Below are positions 16,773-25,538 of a stretch of DNA of 34,458 nucleotides, piece by piece. The stretch is taken from positions 1 through 34,458 of the forward strand of contig QJXZ01000316.1 of NCBI GenBank assembly GCA_003248125.1. Direction: 5' to 3'. The translations under genes were made by a program, and so were the position numbers. Positions within the stretch are counted from its first letter, which is position 1; every line of letters starts with the position of its first letter. A model generated the notes under the pieces. It saw only the letters and a list, made by a program, of their open reading frames with translations. It ran no database searches and was not told where the DNA came from. Source of the DNA: Gammaproteobacteria bacterium. Lineage in GTDB: Bacteria; Pseudomonadota; Gammaproteobacteria; Pseudomonadales; Azotimanducaceae.

Positions 16773-18180
16773 CGTCTGGGTGGTCGACGATGACCGCTCC
16801 ATCCGCTGGGTGCTCGAACGCGCGCTCGAGCAGGAGGGATTGCACGCGTTGTCGTTCGAAAACGGCAACGAGGTGCTCGCTCGGCTCGCGAAGAGCCGCC
16901 CCGACGCCATCATCAGCGACATTCGAATGCCCGGCATCGACGGCATCGACCTGCTCAAGCAAGTGCGCGAGCGTCACCCCGACTTACCCATCATCATCAT
17001 GACCGCCCACTCCGACTTGGAAAGCGCGGTCAGCTCCTATCAAAGCGGCGCGTTCGACTACCTGCCGAAGCCATTCGACGTCGACGATGCAGTGGCGATG
17101 GTGAAGCGCGCCGTGACCCATGCACAGGACAGCCGCTCCGCGCAAACACCGACCACGGATCAGATCGCAACCGAGATCATCGGCCAGGCGCCGGCGATGC
17201 AGGAAGTGTTCCGCGCCATCGGACGCTTGTCGCACTCCAACATCACGGTACTCATCAACGGTGAGTCCGGTACCGGCAAGGAATTGGTGGCGCGCGCGCT
17301 ACATCGACACAGCCCGCGCCGCGATCAACCGTTCGTGGCGCTCAACATGGCCGCGATTCCAAAGGACTTGGTCGAAGCGGAGCTGTTCGGCCACGAGAAG
17401 GGCGCGTTCACCGGTGCAACGTCGCAACGGGTCGGAAGATTCGAACAGGCCAATCGCGGCACGTTATTCTTGGACGAAATCGGCGATATGCCGAACGACA
17501 CGCAGACGCGCTTGCTGCGCGTGCTGGCCGACGGTGAGTTCTATCGTGTCGGTGGCCACGAACCGGTGCGCGTCGACGTACGCATCATTGCGGCCACGCA
17601 CCAGAACCTCGAGCAGCTGGTGGCCGATGGCCGCTTTCGCGAAGACCTGTTCCACCGCTTGAACGTCATTCGCGTGCATTTGCCGACGCTTGCCGAGCGG
17701 CGCGTGGACATTCCACTCCTGGCCCGTCATTTCTTGAAGGAAGCAGCTCGCGAGCTTGGTGGCGAGCCAAAGGTGCTGCGCCCGGAAACCGAGCGCTTTC
17801 TCACCAATCTGCCGTGGCCCGGAAACGTCCGGCAGCTCGAGAACACGTGCCGCTGGATCACGGTGATGGCCCCGGGCCGCGACATTCACGTCGACGACTT
17901 ACCTCCCGAGCTCAAGGCCACCAACCCGGTGGTCACGCACACCGCCGGCTGGGAAGAAGCCCTCGCCGAGTGGGCGAGCGCGGAACTCGCCGAGTTTGCG
18001 ACCAGCGGTGGCGCACCGCTTCTCGATACCGCCGTACCGAAATTCGAACGCATCATGATCGACGCAGCGCTCGCATTCACCCACGGTCGCCGCCGCGAGG
18101 CAGCCGAGGTGCTCGGTTGGGGCCGCAACACGCTGACGCGCAAGATCAAGGAACTCGGCTACTCGAACGGCGAAGAGTGA
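16759..18180 (+). CDS. glnG: Nitrogen response regulator NtrC
   Basis: NtrC is the sigma-54 activator phosphorylated by NtrB. From ATG 16759 the protein has 473 residues. Receiver domain: acidic pocket VVDDD (8-12), phosphorylation Asp 54 in ISDIRMPG, Lys in YLPKPFD. AAA+ domain: Walker A GESGTGKE, the sigma-54 contact loop GAFTGA, Walker B GTLFLDEIGDM, FREDLFHRLNV and the WPGNVRQLENT box. C-terminal Fis-type helix-turn-helix: RREAAEVLGWGRNTLTRKIKELG. Everything needed for function is present. It probably activates both glnA and its own operon through the GCAC-N7-GTGC boxes found here. Confidence 0.98.
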   Translation: MPGNNVWVVDDDRSIRWVLERALEQEGLHALSFENGNEVLARLAKSRPDAIISDIRMPGIDGIDLLKQVRERHPDLPIIIMTAHSDLESAVSSYQSGAFDYLPKPFDVDDAVAMVKRAVTHAQDSRSAQTPTTDQIATEIIGQAPAMQEVFRAIGRLSHSNITVLINGESGTGKELVARALHRHSPRRDQPFVALNMAAIPKDLVEAELFGHEKGAFTGATSQRVGRFEQANRGTLFLDEIGDMPNDTQTRLLRVLADGEFYRVGGHEPVRVDVRIIAATHQNLEQLVADGRFREDLFHRLNVIRVHLPTLAERRVDIPLLARHFLKEAARELGGEPKVLRPETERFLTNLPWPGNVRQLENTCRWITVMAPGRDIHVDDLPPELKATNPVVTHTAGWEEALAEWASAELAEFATSGGAPLLDTAVPKFERIMIDAALAFTHGRRREAAEVLGWGRNTLTRKIKELGYSNGEE

Positions 18181-18203
18181 CCTTCATCCGCACGTAGCCT
18201 GCG

Positions 18204-18311
18204 CAAACGCGTTGTTCCGGGGCAAGCGCGTTGCTCCGGGCAGATGCGTTGCTCCGGGGCGAGTGCCATGCTCCGGGGCAACTACCATGCTCCCGGGCAA
18301 GTGCCATGCTC
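18204..18311. repeat. 19-base tandem repeat array running into the trmL start
   Basis: Five full units of 18-19 bases and a sixth partial one, head to tail: 18204-18222, 18223-18240, 18241-18259, 18260-18278, 18279-18297, 18298-18311. The pattern is CRARYGCSWTGCTCCGGGG. The ATG of trmL (18306) is the ATG of the last partial unit; units 4 and 5 carry the same ATGCTC and units 2 and 3 TTGCTC. There are no spacers, so this is not CRISPR. The array replaces any normal leader or Shine-Dalgarno region of trmL. Confidence 0.85.
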
Positions 18312-18770
18312 GACATCCTGCTCTTTGAGCCCGAGATTCCGCCCAACACCGGCAACGTCATTCGGCTCGCGGCCAATACCGGCTTCCGGTTGCACCTGAT
18401 CGAGCCCCTCGGGTTTGCACCCGACGACGCGAAGCTGAGGCGCGCTGGTCTCGACTATCACGAATGGGCGCGCGTCGCACGACATGAAAGCTTGGCCGCT
18501 GCGCTCGCGGCGATCACACCTGAGCGGCTGTTCGCGTTCAGCACCCGCGGCGAGATTCGCTACGACACGGTGCAGTACTCGAGCGGCGATGCATTACTGT
18601 TCGGCCCCGAAACCCGCGGCCTTCCCGCCGAACTGTTAGCAGATCTGCCGACCGATCGCGTGCTCAGACTCCCGATGAAGGCCGAGTCGCGCAGCCTCAA
18701 TCTCTCCAACGCTGTAGCGGTGGTTGTGTTCGAAGCCTGGCGTCAGCTCGGATTCATCGGCGGCCGTTAG
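18306..18770 (+). CDS. trmL: tRNA (cytidine/uridine-2'-O-)-methyltransferase TrmL
   Basis: TrmL methylates the wobble ribose (position 34) of certain tRNA-Leu species. The 154-residue SPOUT protein matches E. coli TrmL in length and in motifs: [58 protein letters not shown] (motif 2 of the trefoil knot) and [22 protein letters not shown] (motif 3). The start is fixed at ATG 18306 by homology, though the open frame continues upstream to a TTG at 18231 through the tandem repeat array. No ribosome site of the usual kind is seen unless the GGGG of the repeat unit serves. It is convergent with secB, 15 bases apart. Confidence 0.95.
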   Translation: MLDILLFEPEIPPNTGNVIRLAANTGFRLHLIEPLGFAPDDAKLRRAGLDYHEWARVARHESLAAALAAITPERLFAFSTRGEIRYDTVQYSSGDALLFGPETRGLPAELLADLPTDRVLRLPMKAESRSLNLSNAVAVVVFEAWRQLGFIGGR

Positions 18771-18785
18771 CCCGCCGTCTCGGGG

Positions 18786-19271
18786 TCAATGCTCGATCGA
18801 TCCCTTCGGCGAGGCGATGCTCACGTCGCCGCCGTCACTCTTCGCCTGCCCAGCCGCACGACGCTTCACGGCCTCCTCGAACAGCGCATCGAAGTTCACC
18901 GGCGCGAGATTCACCACCGGCAGCCCACCGCGCGCCATCATCGAATCGATGACCTCGCGCACGTAGGGGAACAGGATGGTGGGGCACCCGGTGGCAAGCA
19001 GTCGCGCGCGGTCGGCGTCGGCCAGATCTTTGATTCGAAACAGGCCCCCCTGTTGCACTTCGACGATGGCGACCGGCACTTGGTCGGCGCCGCGGACGTT
19101 GACCGTCACCGTCAACACCACCTCGAAGCGATCGTCGCCGAGTGCCGTTGCCTTGGAGTTGATGTCGAGCTGCATGGCTGGCTGCCACTGCGACTTGAAC
19201 ACATCGGGCGCCTGCGGCGACTCGAAGGAAAGGTCCTTTATGTAGATACGTTCCAGCGCGAATTCCGCCAT
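18786..19271 (-). CDS. secB: Protein-export chaperone SecB
   Basis: SecB is the tetrameric chaperone that keeps preproteins unfolded and delivers them to SecA. The 161-residue protein matches the family: FALERIYIKDLSFESPQAP, FKSQWQPAMQLDIN, FEVVLTVTV, VEVQQGGLFRI, PTILFPYVREVIDSMMARGG, and PVNFDALFEEAV, the strongest family signature. Its ATG shares one base with the stop of the rhodanese gene (TAATG at 19269-19273), so it is second in a two-gene minus-strand operon. The glutaredoxin gene that often sits between the two in Pseudomonas is absent. Confidence 0.97.
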   Translation of the reverse strand: MAEFALERIYIKDLSFESPQAPDVFKSQWQPAMQLDINSKATALGDDRFEVVLTVTVNVRGADQVPVAIVEVQQGGLFRIKDLADADRARLLATGCPTILFPYVREVIDSMMARGGLPVVNLAPVNFDALFEEAVKRRAAGQAKSDGGDVSIASPKGSIEH

Positions 19272-19687
19272 TAGCCTTTCACCACCGGTAAGTTCTGGTT
19301 ACGCCACTCGGTCATGCCCCCCGCCAAGCGGGCGACGTTTTGAAAGCCGGCCTTCTTGAGCACCGTGCCCGCCGAACCCGCGTGCTGGCCGACTTTGCAG
19401 ACGATGGCGACCGGTTTCTCCTTGTATTTGTCGATCTCGCTCAACCGACCTTCGAGCGCGCCATGCGGAATGTTGACCGCATCGACGATATGCCCCGCCC
19501 CAAACTCCTTGCCGTCGCGCACGTCGAGCACCAAGGCACCTTCGCGATTGACCAAGTTGACCAGTTCCTGTGGGCTGACCGTGCGACCGCCGCGCTGTGT
19601 CTCGTTTCTGATGAACAGCACCAACAGCACCAGGAACGTGCCGACCAGAATCGGGTGATTACCAATGAATTCAAAGAGTTGATCCAT
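19271..19687 (-). CDS. Membrane-anchored rhodanese-like sulfurtransferase
   Basis: A 138-residue protein with one N-terminal membrane helix (about 12-27) and a single rhodanese domain (about 37-135). The domain shows [25 protein letters not shown], and the active loop VCKVGQHAG with Cys 97 able to carry a persulfide, then [15 protein letters not shown] at the end. This matches E. coli YibN, which is also next to secB and gpmI. Possible roles are sulfur transfer or membrane-protein quality control; neither can be decided from sequence. The upstream gap to gpmI (122 bases) must hold divergent promoters. Confidence 0.92.
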   Translation of the reverse strand: MDQLFEFIGNHPILVGTFLVLLVLFIRNETQRGGRTVSPQELVNLVNREGALVLDVRDGKEFGAGHIVDAVNIPHGALEGRLSEIDKYKEKPVAIVCKVGQHAGSAGTVLKKAGFQNVARLAGGMTEWRNQNLPVVKG

Positions 19688-19809
19688 ATGCGACGTCGGA
19701 GTCAGCGAAACGACGGCGCATTATACGTATGCCTGCAGGATGCGTAACCGACCCCGCTCGCTTGCCTGATAGAATCGCGCCTCGTTTTACGTTGCGGGTT
19801 TCGCGCGCG

Positions 19810-21372
19810 ATGGCGCACAGCAAGAGCAGCACATTGCTCATCGTTCTCGACGGCTTCGGCTACAACCCGTCGCCGCAAGACAACGCCATCGCCGCCGCTC
19901 ACACGCCGACTTGGGATGCGCTGTGGCGCGATGCGCCGCACACAGTGATCTCCGGCTCGGGCACTGACGTGGGATTGCCACCCGGGCAGATGGGCAACTC
20001 GGAGGTCGGCCACATGAGCCTCGGGGCGGGCCGTGTGGTGTACCAAGACCTGACACGGATCAGCCACGCCATCGAGACCGGCGAGTTCGATGCCAATCCA
20101 GTGCTCAACCGCGCGATTGCGGCGAGCCGCGATAGCGCCCTGCACGTCATGGGCTTGCTCTCCCCGGGCGGCGTACACAGCCACGAAGATCACATCGCCG
20201 CGTTCATCGCCATGGCGGCAGCAAAGGGCGCCAAGCGCGTCTACTTACATGCTTTTCTCGACGGCCGTGACACACCACCGCGCAGCGCACGCGATTCGCT
20301 CGCCAGCGCCGAACGGCAACTCGCAGCATTGGGTGTTGGACATGTCGCCTCGATCACCGGCCGCTACTACGCAATGGATCGCGACCAGCGTTGGGATCGC
20401 ATCGAGCGCGCCTACGACCTGCTGACGCGCGGTGATGCGCCATTCCACGCGAGCACCGCCGTGGCTGGACTCGATGCCGCCTATGCGCGGGGCGAAAGTG
20501 ACGAGTTCGTGCAGCCCACGGTAGTGCATGCCGATGCTGATTCGCCGGTTCGAATCGTGGATGGCGACGTGGTGGTGTTCATGAATTTCCGCGCCGATCG
20601 CGCGCGACAAATTACTCGCGCATTCGTCGCCGACGCGTTCAGCGCATTCACGCGTCGGTCGAGGCCGAAGCTCGCCGACTACGTGATGCTCACACGCTAC
20701 GCCGACGACATCGACACGAGCTGCGCATTCGAGCAGGAAACGCCATCCAATACGTTCGGCGAATTCATCAGCGCCAAGGGCCTCACCCAACTACGCATTG
20801 CCGAGACCGAGAAATACGCCCACGTCACCTTCTTCTTCAGCGGCGGACGCGAAACACCCTTCACGGGCGAAGAACGCATTCTGGTGCCGTCACCGAAGGT
20901 CGCGACCTACGACCTGCAGCCGGAGATGAGCGCTGTCGAGGTGACCGACAAGCTGGTCGACGCCATCGATCGGCGTGCCTTCGACGTGATTGTCTGTAAC
21001 TTCGCGAATGGCGACATGGTTGGGCACACCGGTGTCTTCGAAGCAGCAGTGAAAGCCGTGGAAACTCTCGATGCATGCCTGGCACGCATCATCGCGGCCA
21101 TTCGGACGACCAATGCACAGTGTTTGATCACGGCCGATCACGGCAACGTCGAGAAGATGCGGGATCACGACACCGGTCAGGCGCATACCGCGCACACGTG
21201 CGAGCCCGTTCCGCTCGTCTACGTCGGATCACGCGCCATTCGCCTGCGCGACGGCGGCCGACTGACCGACATCGCACCGACCTTGCTGACACTCATGGAC
21301 TTGCCAGTGCCCAACGAAATGACCGGCAAGAGCCTGGTCGAAGAGACCTCGCGCGCGCGCCGCAGCGCGTAA
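19810..21372 (+). CDS. gpmI: 2,3-bisphosphoglycerate-independent phosphoglycerate mutase GpmI
   Basis: GpmI interconverts 3- and 2-phosphoglycerate in glycolysis using two manganese ions. The 520-residue protein starts at ATG 19810; a TTG further upstream would add residues without family likeness. Seen motifs: [13 protein letters not shown] (metal Asp 14), the catalytic serine S64 in [109 protein letters not shown] and [11 protein letters not shown]. All belong to the alkaline-phosphatase-type active site and look intact. It begins the plus-strand series gpmI - envC-like - ctpA - deacetylase. Confidence 0.97.
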   Translation: MAHSKSSTLLIVLDGFGYNPSPQDNAIAAAHTPTWDALWRDAPHTVISGSGTDVGLPPGQMGNSEVGHMSLGAGRVVYQDLTRISHAIETGEFDANPVLNRAIAASRDSALHVMGLLSPGGVHSHEDHIAAFIAMAAAKGAKRVYLHAFLDGRDTPPRSARDSLASAERQLAALGVGHVASITGRYYAMDRDQRWDRIERAYDLLTRGDAPFHASTAVAGLDAAYARGESDEFVQPTVVHADADSPVRIVDGDVVVFMNFRADRARQITRAFVADAFSAFTRRSRPKLADYVMLTRYADDIDTSCAFEQETPSNTFGEFISAKGLTQLRIAETEKYAHVTFFFSGGRETPFTGEERILVPSPKVATYDLQPEMSAVEVTDKLVDAIDRRAFDVIVCNFANGDMVGHTGVFEAAVKAVETLDACLARIIAAIRTTNAQCLITADHGNVEKMRDHDTGQAHTAHTCEPVPLVYVGSRAIRLRDGGRLTDIAPTLLTLMDLPVPNEMTGKSLVEETSRARRSA

Positions 21373-21420
21373 TGACTCGATCGGCAATGAAGAGTTGGTC
21401 CCGGTCGTGAAACAACGTTG

Positions 21421-22566
21421 ATGGCACCGACGATCGCAGGCATGCATACGCGGCTCGTGATTCTAGTCACCGCGTGCTGCCTCGCCCTGCCGGCTGTGCC
21501 GCAGGATGCCGGTAGCGCACGCCGTGAGATGCAGACGATCACTCGGCAACTGAACGATCTCTCAGCATGGTTCTCGGGCGCACAGAAGCAACAAAAGCAA
21601 GCCCAATCGGACATCAAGCGCATCGATGAGCAGATCGCCAAGACCAGCCAAGAGATCCGCGCACTCGATGCCGACCTCGCTAGCATTCGCACCGCGCTTG
21701 CGGATCTGGAGCGTGAACGGCGCACCCTCGACGCTGCGCGCACTGCGCAGGCCGCGCGCATCGCCAATCATTTGGCGGCCGCCTACCGACTGCAGGGCCA
21801 GGACTTCTTCAAGATGCTGCTCAACCAAGAGAGTCCCGAGCGCTTTGAGCGCATGATGCGCTACCACCAGTATTTCTCGCTCGCGCGGACGGAGTCGCTG
21901 CGGGAGTACGAAGCCACGCTCACCGAGCTGGAAGGCAACGCTACGGCCACTGCAAACCGCGAGCAGAAGCTAAACCAGCAGCAACGCGCACTCGACACGG
22001 AACGCCGCGAGCAGGTGACGCAGCGCCGCGAGCGCGAGCGGCTGTTGGCATCACTCGACGCGGAAATGAAGGACAAATCGAAGGAACGCAATCGACTCAG
22101 CCAGGACCGTGATCGATTGGAGCAACTGCTCGCCGAGCTCACCAAGCGTACGCAGGCGCCGGCTGGCGCCTTCGCGTCTGCCAAAGGCAAGCTGCCGTGG
22201 CCGGTCGAAGGGCGCGTGCAGCACGGCTTCGGCGAACGCCGGGCCGGCGGTCATCTGCAATGGCATGGGCTGTTCATCGCCGCCAAGGAGGGCGCGCCCG
22301 TCACCGCCGTACATCCTGGCCGCGTCGCATTCGCGGACTGGCTGCGCGGCTTCGGTTTGCTCACGATAGTGGACCACGGTGCGGGCTACATGAGCCTTTA
22401 CGCTCATGCCGACGTCATCTATAAACAAGTCGGCGACTGGGTGGAAGGTGGCGAGACCATCGCCACCGCCGGCCGCAGCGGCGGTCAGACCGACCCGGGT
22501 CTCTACTTCGAAGTACGCTCGAAGGGCACGCCGATCAACCCCCGCGGTTGGCTACGCCCCCGCTAG
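21421..22566 (+). CDS. EnvC-like LytM/M23-fold amidase activator
   Basis: A 381-residue periplasmic protein. A signal peptide (best n-region from the second Met, coded at 21442) is followed by a long coiled coil (about 30-240, rich in Q, E, R and heptads) and a C-terminal LytM domain (about 260-380). The LytM domain is catalytically degenerate: the H-x3-D pair reads H...I (WHGLFIA) and the final H-x-H is GLY in GLYFEVR, so it should not cleave peptidoglycan. This is the EnvC pattern: the coiled coil binds FtsEX and the LytM domain activates cell-wall amidases at the septum. It lies between gpmI and ctpA as in Pseudomonas and E. coli. Start could be 21421 or 21442. Confidence 0.9.
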   Translation: MAPTIAGMHTRLVILVTACCLALPAVPQDAGSARREMQTITRQLNDLSAWFSGAQKQQKQAQSDIKRIDEQIAKTSQEIRALDADLASIRTALADLERERRTLDAARTAQAARIANHLAAAYRLQGQDFFKMLLNQESPERFERMMRYHQYFSLARTESLREYEATLTELEGNATATANREQKLNQQQRALDTERREQVTQRRERERLLASLDAEMKDKSKERNRLSQDRDRLEQLLAELTKRTQAPAGAFASAKGKLPWPVEGRVQHGFGERRAGGHLQWHGLFIAAKEGAPVTAVHPGRVAFADWLRGFGLLTIVDHGAGYMSLYAHADVIYKQVGDWVEGGETIATAGRSGGQTDPGLYFEVRSKGTPINPRGWLRPR

Positions 22567-22581
22567 CGAGGCCTTGTACGC

Positions 22582-23736
22582 ATGAGCACCGACCTACACC
22601 CGCGTCCCCTGACGCTCGTCGCCCTCGTGGTGAGCATCGTCACGGGTATCGCGATCGGCATCACCGCCCACCACTACATCGAGCGGCAAGCGGACCAACC
22701 GCGAACGAATCTCGATACGTTCGCGCAGGTAGTAAGAGAGATACGCGACAACTATGTCGATCCGGTCGACGAATCCCGCCTGGTCGACGACGCCATCGCC
22801 GGCGTGGTGCGGCAACTCGATCCGCACTCGTCGTATCTCGATCGCGCATCGCTCACCGATCTCACAGAACAGACCACCGGCGCATTCGGCGGCATCGGCG
22901 TCGAGCTCGGCTACCAGCACGATCGCCTCACGGTCATCGCGCCGATCGACGGCTCTCCGGCCGCACGTGCTGGCGTCCTGGCGGGCGACGTGTTGGTCGG
23001 CGTGAACGGCGAATCGCTCGGTGAGGCAACCATGGAAGACGTGGTGCGACGGTTGCGCGGCGAACCCGGCAGCACGGTGACGCTGATGCTAGATCGTGGC
23101 GATGCCGAGCAGACGATGAACATCGAACTGATTCGCGCCATCGTCAACGTCGATAGCGTGCGCAGTCGGTTCCTGGAGCCGGGCTACGGCTACGTGCGTA
23201 TATCCCAGTTCCAGAACGGCACCGGCAAAGAGGTGGTGCGCGCAATCGAGGCGCTGAAAGCGGCCCACGGCCCATTGCAGGGACTGGTCCTCGATTTGCG
23301 CAACAACCCAGGCGGCGTGCTGCAGGCGTCGGTCGAGGTGGCCGATGCGTTCTTGACCGAGGGGTTGATCGTGTACACCAAGGGGCGACAGCCGTCGTCG
23401 GATCTCGAGTTCAACGCGAGCGGCGCCGATTTGCTCGCCGGTGCTCCGCTCGCCGTGCTGATCAACCGTGGCTCGGCATCGGCCTCGGAGATCGTGGCAG
23501 GCGCCTTGCAAGACCACGGCCGCGCGTTGGTGCTCGGTCGCACGAGCTACGGCAAAGGCTCGGTGCAGGCGGTGCTCACGCTCGACGAAGATCACGCGCT
23601 GAAGCTCACTACGGCACGCTACTTCACGCCGAGCGGACGCTCGATTCAATCCGACGGCATCCACCCCGACGTCGACCTCGAGGACGACGACGAGCTCCTG
23701 CTGGCCGAGGCACTCAAGCGCTTGAAGCGCGGGTAA
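22582..23736 (+). CDS. ctpA: C-terminal processing peptidase, S41 family (CtpA)
   Basis: A 384-residue periplasmic serine protease of the Ctp/Tsp group. N-terminal signal anchor (about 10-30), helical region with LDTFAQVVREIRDNYVDPV and LDPHSSYLD, PDZ domain (about 93-175; GGIGVELGY, PAARAGVLAGDVLVGVNGE), then the S41 core: YVRISQFQNGT, LVLDLRNNPGGVLQASVEVAD, GSASASEIVAGALQD with the nucleophile serine, and GRTSYGKGSVQ with the catalytic lysine. In Pseudomonas CtpA degrades cell-wall hydrolases with the lipoprotein LbcA. It starts 15 bases after the envC-like gene. Confidence 0.95.
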   Translation: MSTDLHPRPLTLVALVVSIVTGIAIGITAHHYIERQADQPRTNLDTFAQVVREIRDNYVDPVDESRLVDDAIAGVVRQLDPHSSYLDRASLTDLTEQTTGAFGGIGVELGYQHDRLTVIAPIDGSPAARAGVLAGDVLVGVNGESLGEATMEDVVRRLRGEPGSTVTLMLDRGDAEQTMNIELIRAIVNVDSVRSRFLEPGYGYVRISQFQNGTGKEVVRAIEALKAAHGPLQGLVLDLRNNPGGVLQASVEVADAFLTEGLIVYTKGRQPSSDLEFNASGADLLAGAPLAVLINRGSASASEIVAGALQDHGRALVLGRTSYGKGSVQAVLTLDEDHALKLTTARYFTPSGRSIQSDGIHPDVDLEDDDELLLAEALKRLKRG

Positions 23737-23765
23737 CCGCCGCCCCTGATTCGCTCCGGAGCCGC

Positions 23766-23852
23766 GGGATTTGGGGACAGTTACCTATTTCCTCCTGCTG
23801 GTTTCCAATGACAGCCAACCAGACCGGAAATAGGTAACTGTCCCCAATTCCC
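23766..23852. repeat. 87-base palindromic repeat, copy 2 (MITE/REP-like)
   Basis: Inverted arms of 27 bases (23766-23792 and 23826-23852) differ at one base, with a small inner inverted pair CTGGTT/AACCAG (23798-23803, 23817-23822). The arm core GGGGACAGTTACCTATTTCC is shared with the palindrome at 9521-9612. It lies between ctpA and the deacetylase gene. Confidence 0.85.
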
Positions 23853-23867
23853 GTTGCTCCGAGGCGA

Positions 23868-23890
23868 GGATTCGAGGACAGTTACCGAAT
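23868..23890 (+). repeat. Partial third copy of the palindromic repeat arm
   Basis: GAGGACAGTTACCGAAT repeats the left arm of the adjacent palindrome with a few changes and has no matching right arm. Probably the remnant of a second, nested or tandem insertion. Confidence 0.55.
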
Positions 23891-23943
23891 CGAGGGCGGC
23901 TGCGTCGCCGACCCTAGACTGCGGGGAAGGACGCCAACACCAC

Positions 23944-24765
23944 ATGCTGACAGCGCGCCGACGCAGCGTGGCGTTTTGCCTGTTGATGGCCCTGGCCGGC
24001 GCGCACGCGCAGGCGGACACGCCACGGCTCGCGCTGATCATCGACGACATCGGCTATTCGCTCGAGCGCGGACGCCGCGCCATCGCCCTCCCTGGCCCTG
24101 TGACGCTTGCGGTGTTGCCCTTCACACCGAACGCGAACGCGCTCGCCGCCCTCGCGAGCGAGCGTGGGCAAGACGTCATCCTCCATCAACCGATGGAAAG
24201 CATCTACGCCGATGCGCGGCCAGCGCCCGCTACGCTCACCACCGAGATGCCGTGGGCGTCGTTTCACCGCACGCTCGGGCTCGCGCTCGACTTCTTGCCG
24301 CAAGCAATCGGCGTGAGCAACCACACCGGCAGTCTGCTCACCGCCCGCAGCGAACAAATGGCCTGGTTGATGAACGAGGTGGGTGCGCGCGGCCTGTTCT
24401 TCGTCGACAGTCGCACGACTGCCGAGACTGTCGCGCTCGACACCGCCACTCGTATCGGCGTACCGTCCCTGCGCCGCGACGTGTTCCTGGACCACGATCT
24501 CGACCCGTCCGCCATGACGCACCACTTCGAACGTGCCGTCACCATCGCCAGAACCAAGGGGCATGCGGTCGTGATCGCACATCCCCATGATGAAAGCCTG
24601 GCGTTTCTGGAGCGCTCGCTTCCCGCACTGGCCGCGCGCGGTGTTGCCCAGACGCGCGTTGCCGAGTTGGTTTCGTCCGGCGCAGGCGCCGCTAGGAAGC
24701 CGAGTCGAGCAGCGCCTGGCCTGCCGCGAAATCCAACGTCCCCTCGTACAGGGCCCGCCCTGTAA
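23944..24765 (+). CDS. Divergent polysaccharide deacetylase family protein
   Basis: A 273-residue exported protein. From ATG 23944 a signal peptide (about 1-25, ending AHAQA) precedes a divergent polysaccharide deacetylase domain (DUF610 type): RLALIIDDIGYSLERGRRAIALPGPVTLAVLPFTPN, split over NodB-like motif 1, ILHQPMES, GVSNHTGSLLTA, GLFFVDSRTTAE and VVIAHPHDESL. Function is uncertain; the family is found beside envC and ctpA and may act in the cell envelope. The open frame also extends upstream through the repeat to a TTG at 23854, which is unlikely to be used. The last 74 bases overlap hisA on the opposite strand, and the C-terminal 25 residues (R-, P-rich) look like run-on. Confidence 0.9.
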   Translation: MLTARRRSVAFCLLMALAGAHAQADTPRLALIIDDIGYSLERGRRAIALPGPVTLAVLPFTPNANALAALASERGQDVILHQPMESIYADARPAPATLTTEMPWASFHRTLGLALDFLPQAIGVSNHTGSLLTARSEQMAWLMNEVGARGLFFVDSRTTAETVALDTATRIGVPSLRRDVFLDHDLDPSAMTHHFERAVTIARTKGHAVVIAHPHDESLAFLERSLPALAARGVAQTRVAELVSSGAGAARKPSRAAPGLPRNPTSPRTGPAL

Positions 24766-25435
24766 TCGCGCCGAGAATTTCGCCGCTCGATTGCGCCGCA
24801 GCGGTCGCCAGCATCTGCAGATCGGTGATGGTCGCGATCCCGCCGGATGCGATCACGGGTACGCAAGCACGCTCCGCGAGCGCGACGGTCGCTGTCACGT
24901 TCAATCCTGAAAGCATGCCGTCGCGACTGATATCGGTGTAGACGATACCGCCGAGCGGCAGCTTCGCCGCCCACAGGGCAAACTCGGTGAGCCCGCGGCC
25001 AGATGCGCTCTCCCACCCTTCGGTGGCGATCTCCTCGCCCCTGGCATCGAGGCCGAGCAGGATGCGTCCGGGATAGGTCGCGCAAGCACTCTCCAGGAAG
25101 GCCGGATCGCGCACCGCGCGCGTGCCCACGATCACTTGCTCGACGCCCGCCGCGAGATATCGTCCCACAGTATCGAGATCGCGAATGCCGCCACCGACCT
25201 GCACGGGCACCTCGCCGAGCGCAGCAGTGATCGTGCGAATGATCTGCTCGTTGCGCGGTACGCCGTCGATCGCGCCATCGAGATCGACCAGATGCAGCCG
25301 GCGACAGCCGACCGTCGCCCATTGCCGTGCCATCGCAAGCGGATCGTCGGAGAACACCGTTACATCGTCCATGCGTCCTTGCTTGAGACGCACACAACGG
25401 CCGTCTTTTAGGTCGATGGCGGGGATCAGCAGCAC
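24692..25435 (-). CDS. hisA: ProFAR isomerase HisA
   Basis: HisA is the TIM-barrel isomerase of the fourth step of histidine synthesis. The 247 residues match the family, with the catalytic acid-base pair D8 (IPAIDLKDG) and D130 (ILLGLDARG), and phosphate loops VQVGGGIRD, VIVGTRAV, YTDISRDGML and VIASGGIATI. In Pseudomonas hisA is flanked by hisF and hisH; both are missing here, so the histidine genes are split further. The 3' end overlaps the deacetylase gene in antisense. Confidence 0.97.
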   Translation of the reverse strand: MLLIPAIDLKDGRCVRLKQGRMDDVTVFSDDPLAMARQWATVGCRRLHLVDLDGAIDGVPRNEQIIRTITAALGEVPVQVGGGIRDLDTVGRYLAAGVEQVIVGTRAVRDPAFLESACATYPGRILLGLDARGEEIATEGWESASGRGLTEFALWAAKLPLGGIVYTDISRDGMLSGLNVTATVALAERACVPVIASGGIATITDLQMLATAAAQSSGEILGAITGRALYEGTLDFAAGQALLDSAS

Positions 25436-25468
25436 TGTGCTGCACCTAATTCCATTGCACGCAATCGC

Positions 25469-25490
25469 GTAGGAGCGGCCTTGGCCGCGA
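25469..25490. repeat. REP-like palindrome between hisA and hisB
   Basis: GTAGGAGCGGCCTTGGCCGCGA has the form of the REP sequences frequent in pseudomonads and xanthomonads: a GTAGGAG head and a GCGGCC-TT-GGCCGC stem. A copy with the same stem lies at 30284-30303. It lies between the hisB stop and the hisA start. Confidence 0.7.
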
Positions 25491-25538
25491 TAAGTCGCGG
25501 ACTAGTCACATATCCACGGCGAAGTGGTGCTCGGCCGC

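Noticed and set aside
18204-18311. CRISPR-like array before trmL
   Set aside because: Units of 18-19 bases are contiguous with no spacers and no cas genes are present; it is a simple tandem repeat.
18758-18777. CGGCGG/CCGCCG stem between trmL and secB as a terminator
   Set aside because: Six-base stem that includes the trmL stop and has no T-run; not enough to call.
24264-25445. 393-codon minus-strand frame over hisA and the deacetylase
   Set aside because: Shadow of hisA in another frame; no own motifs.
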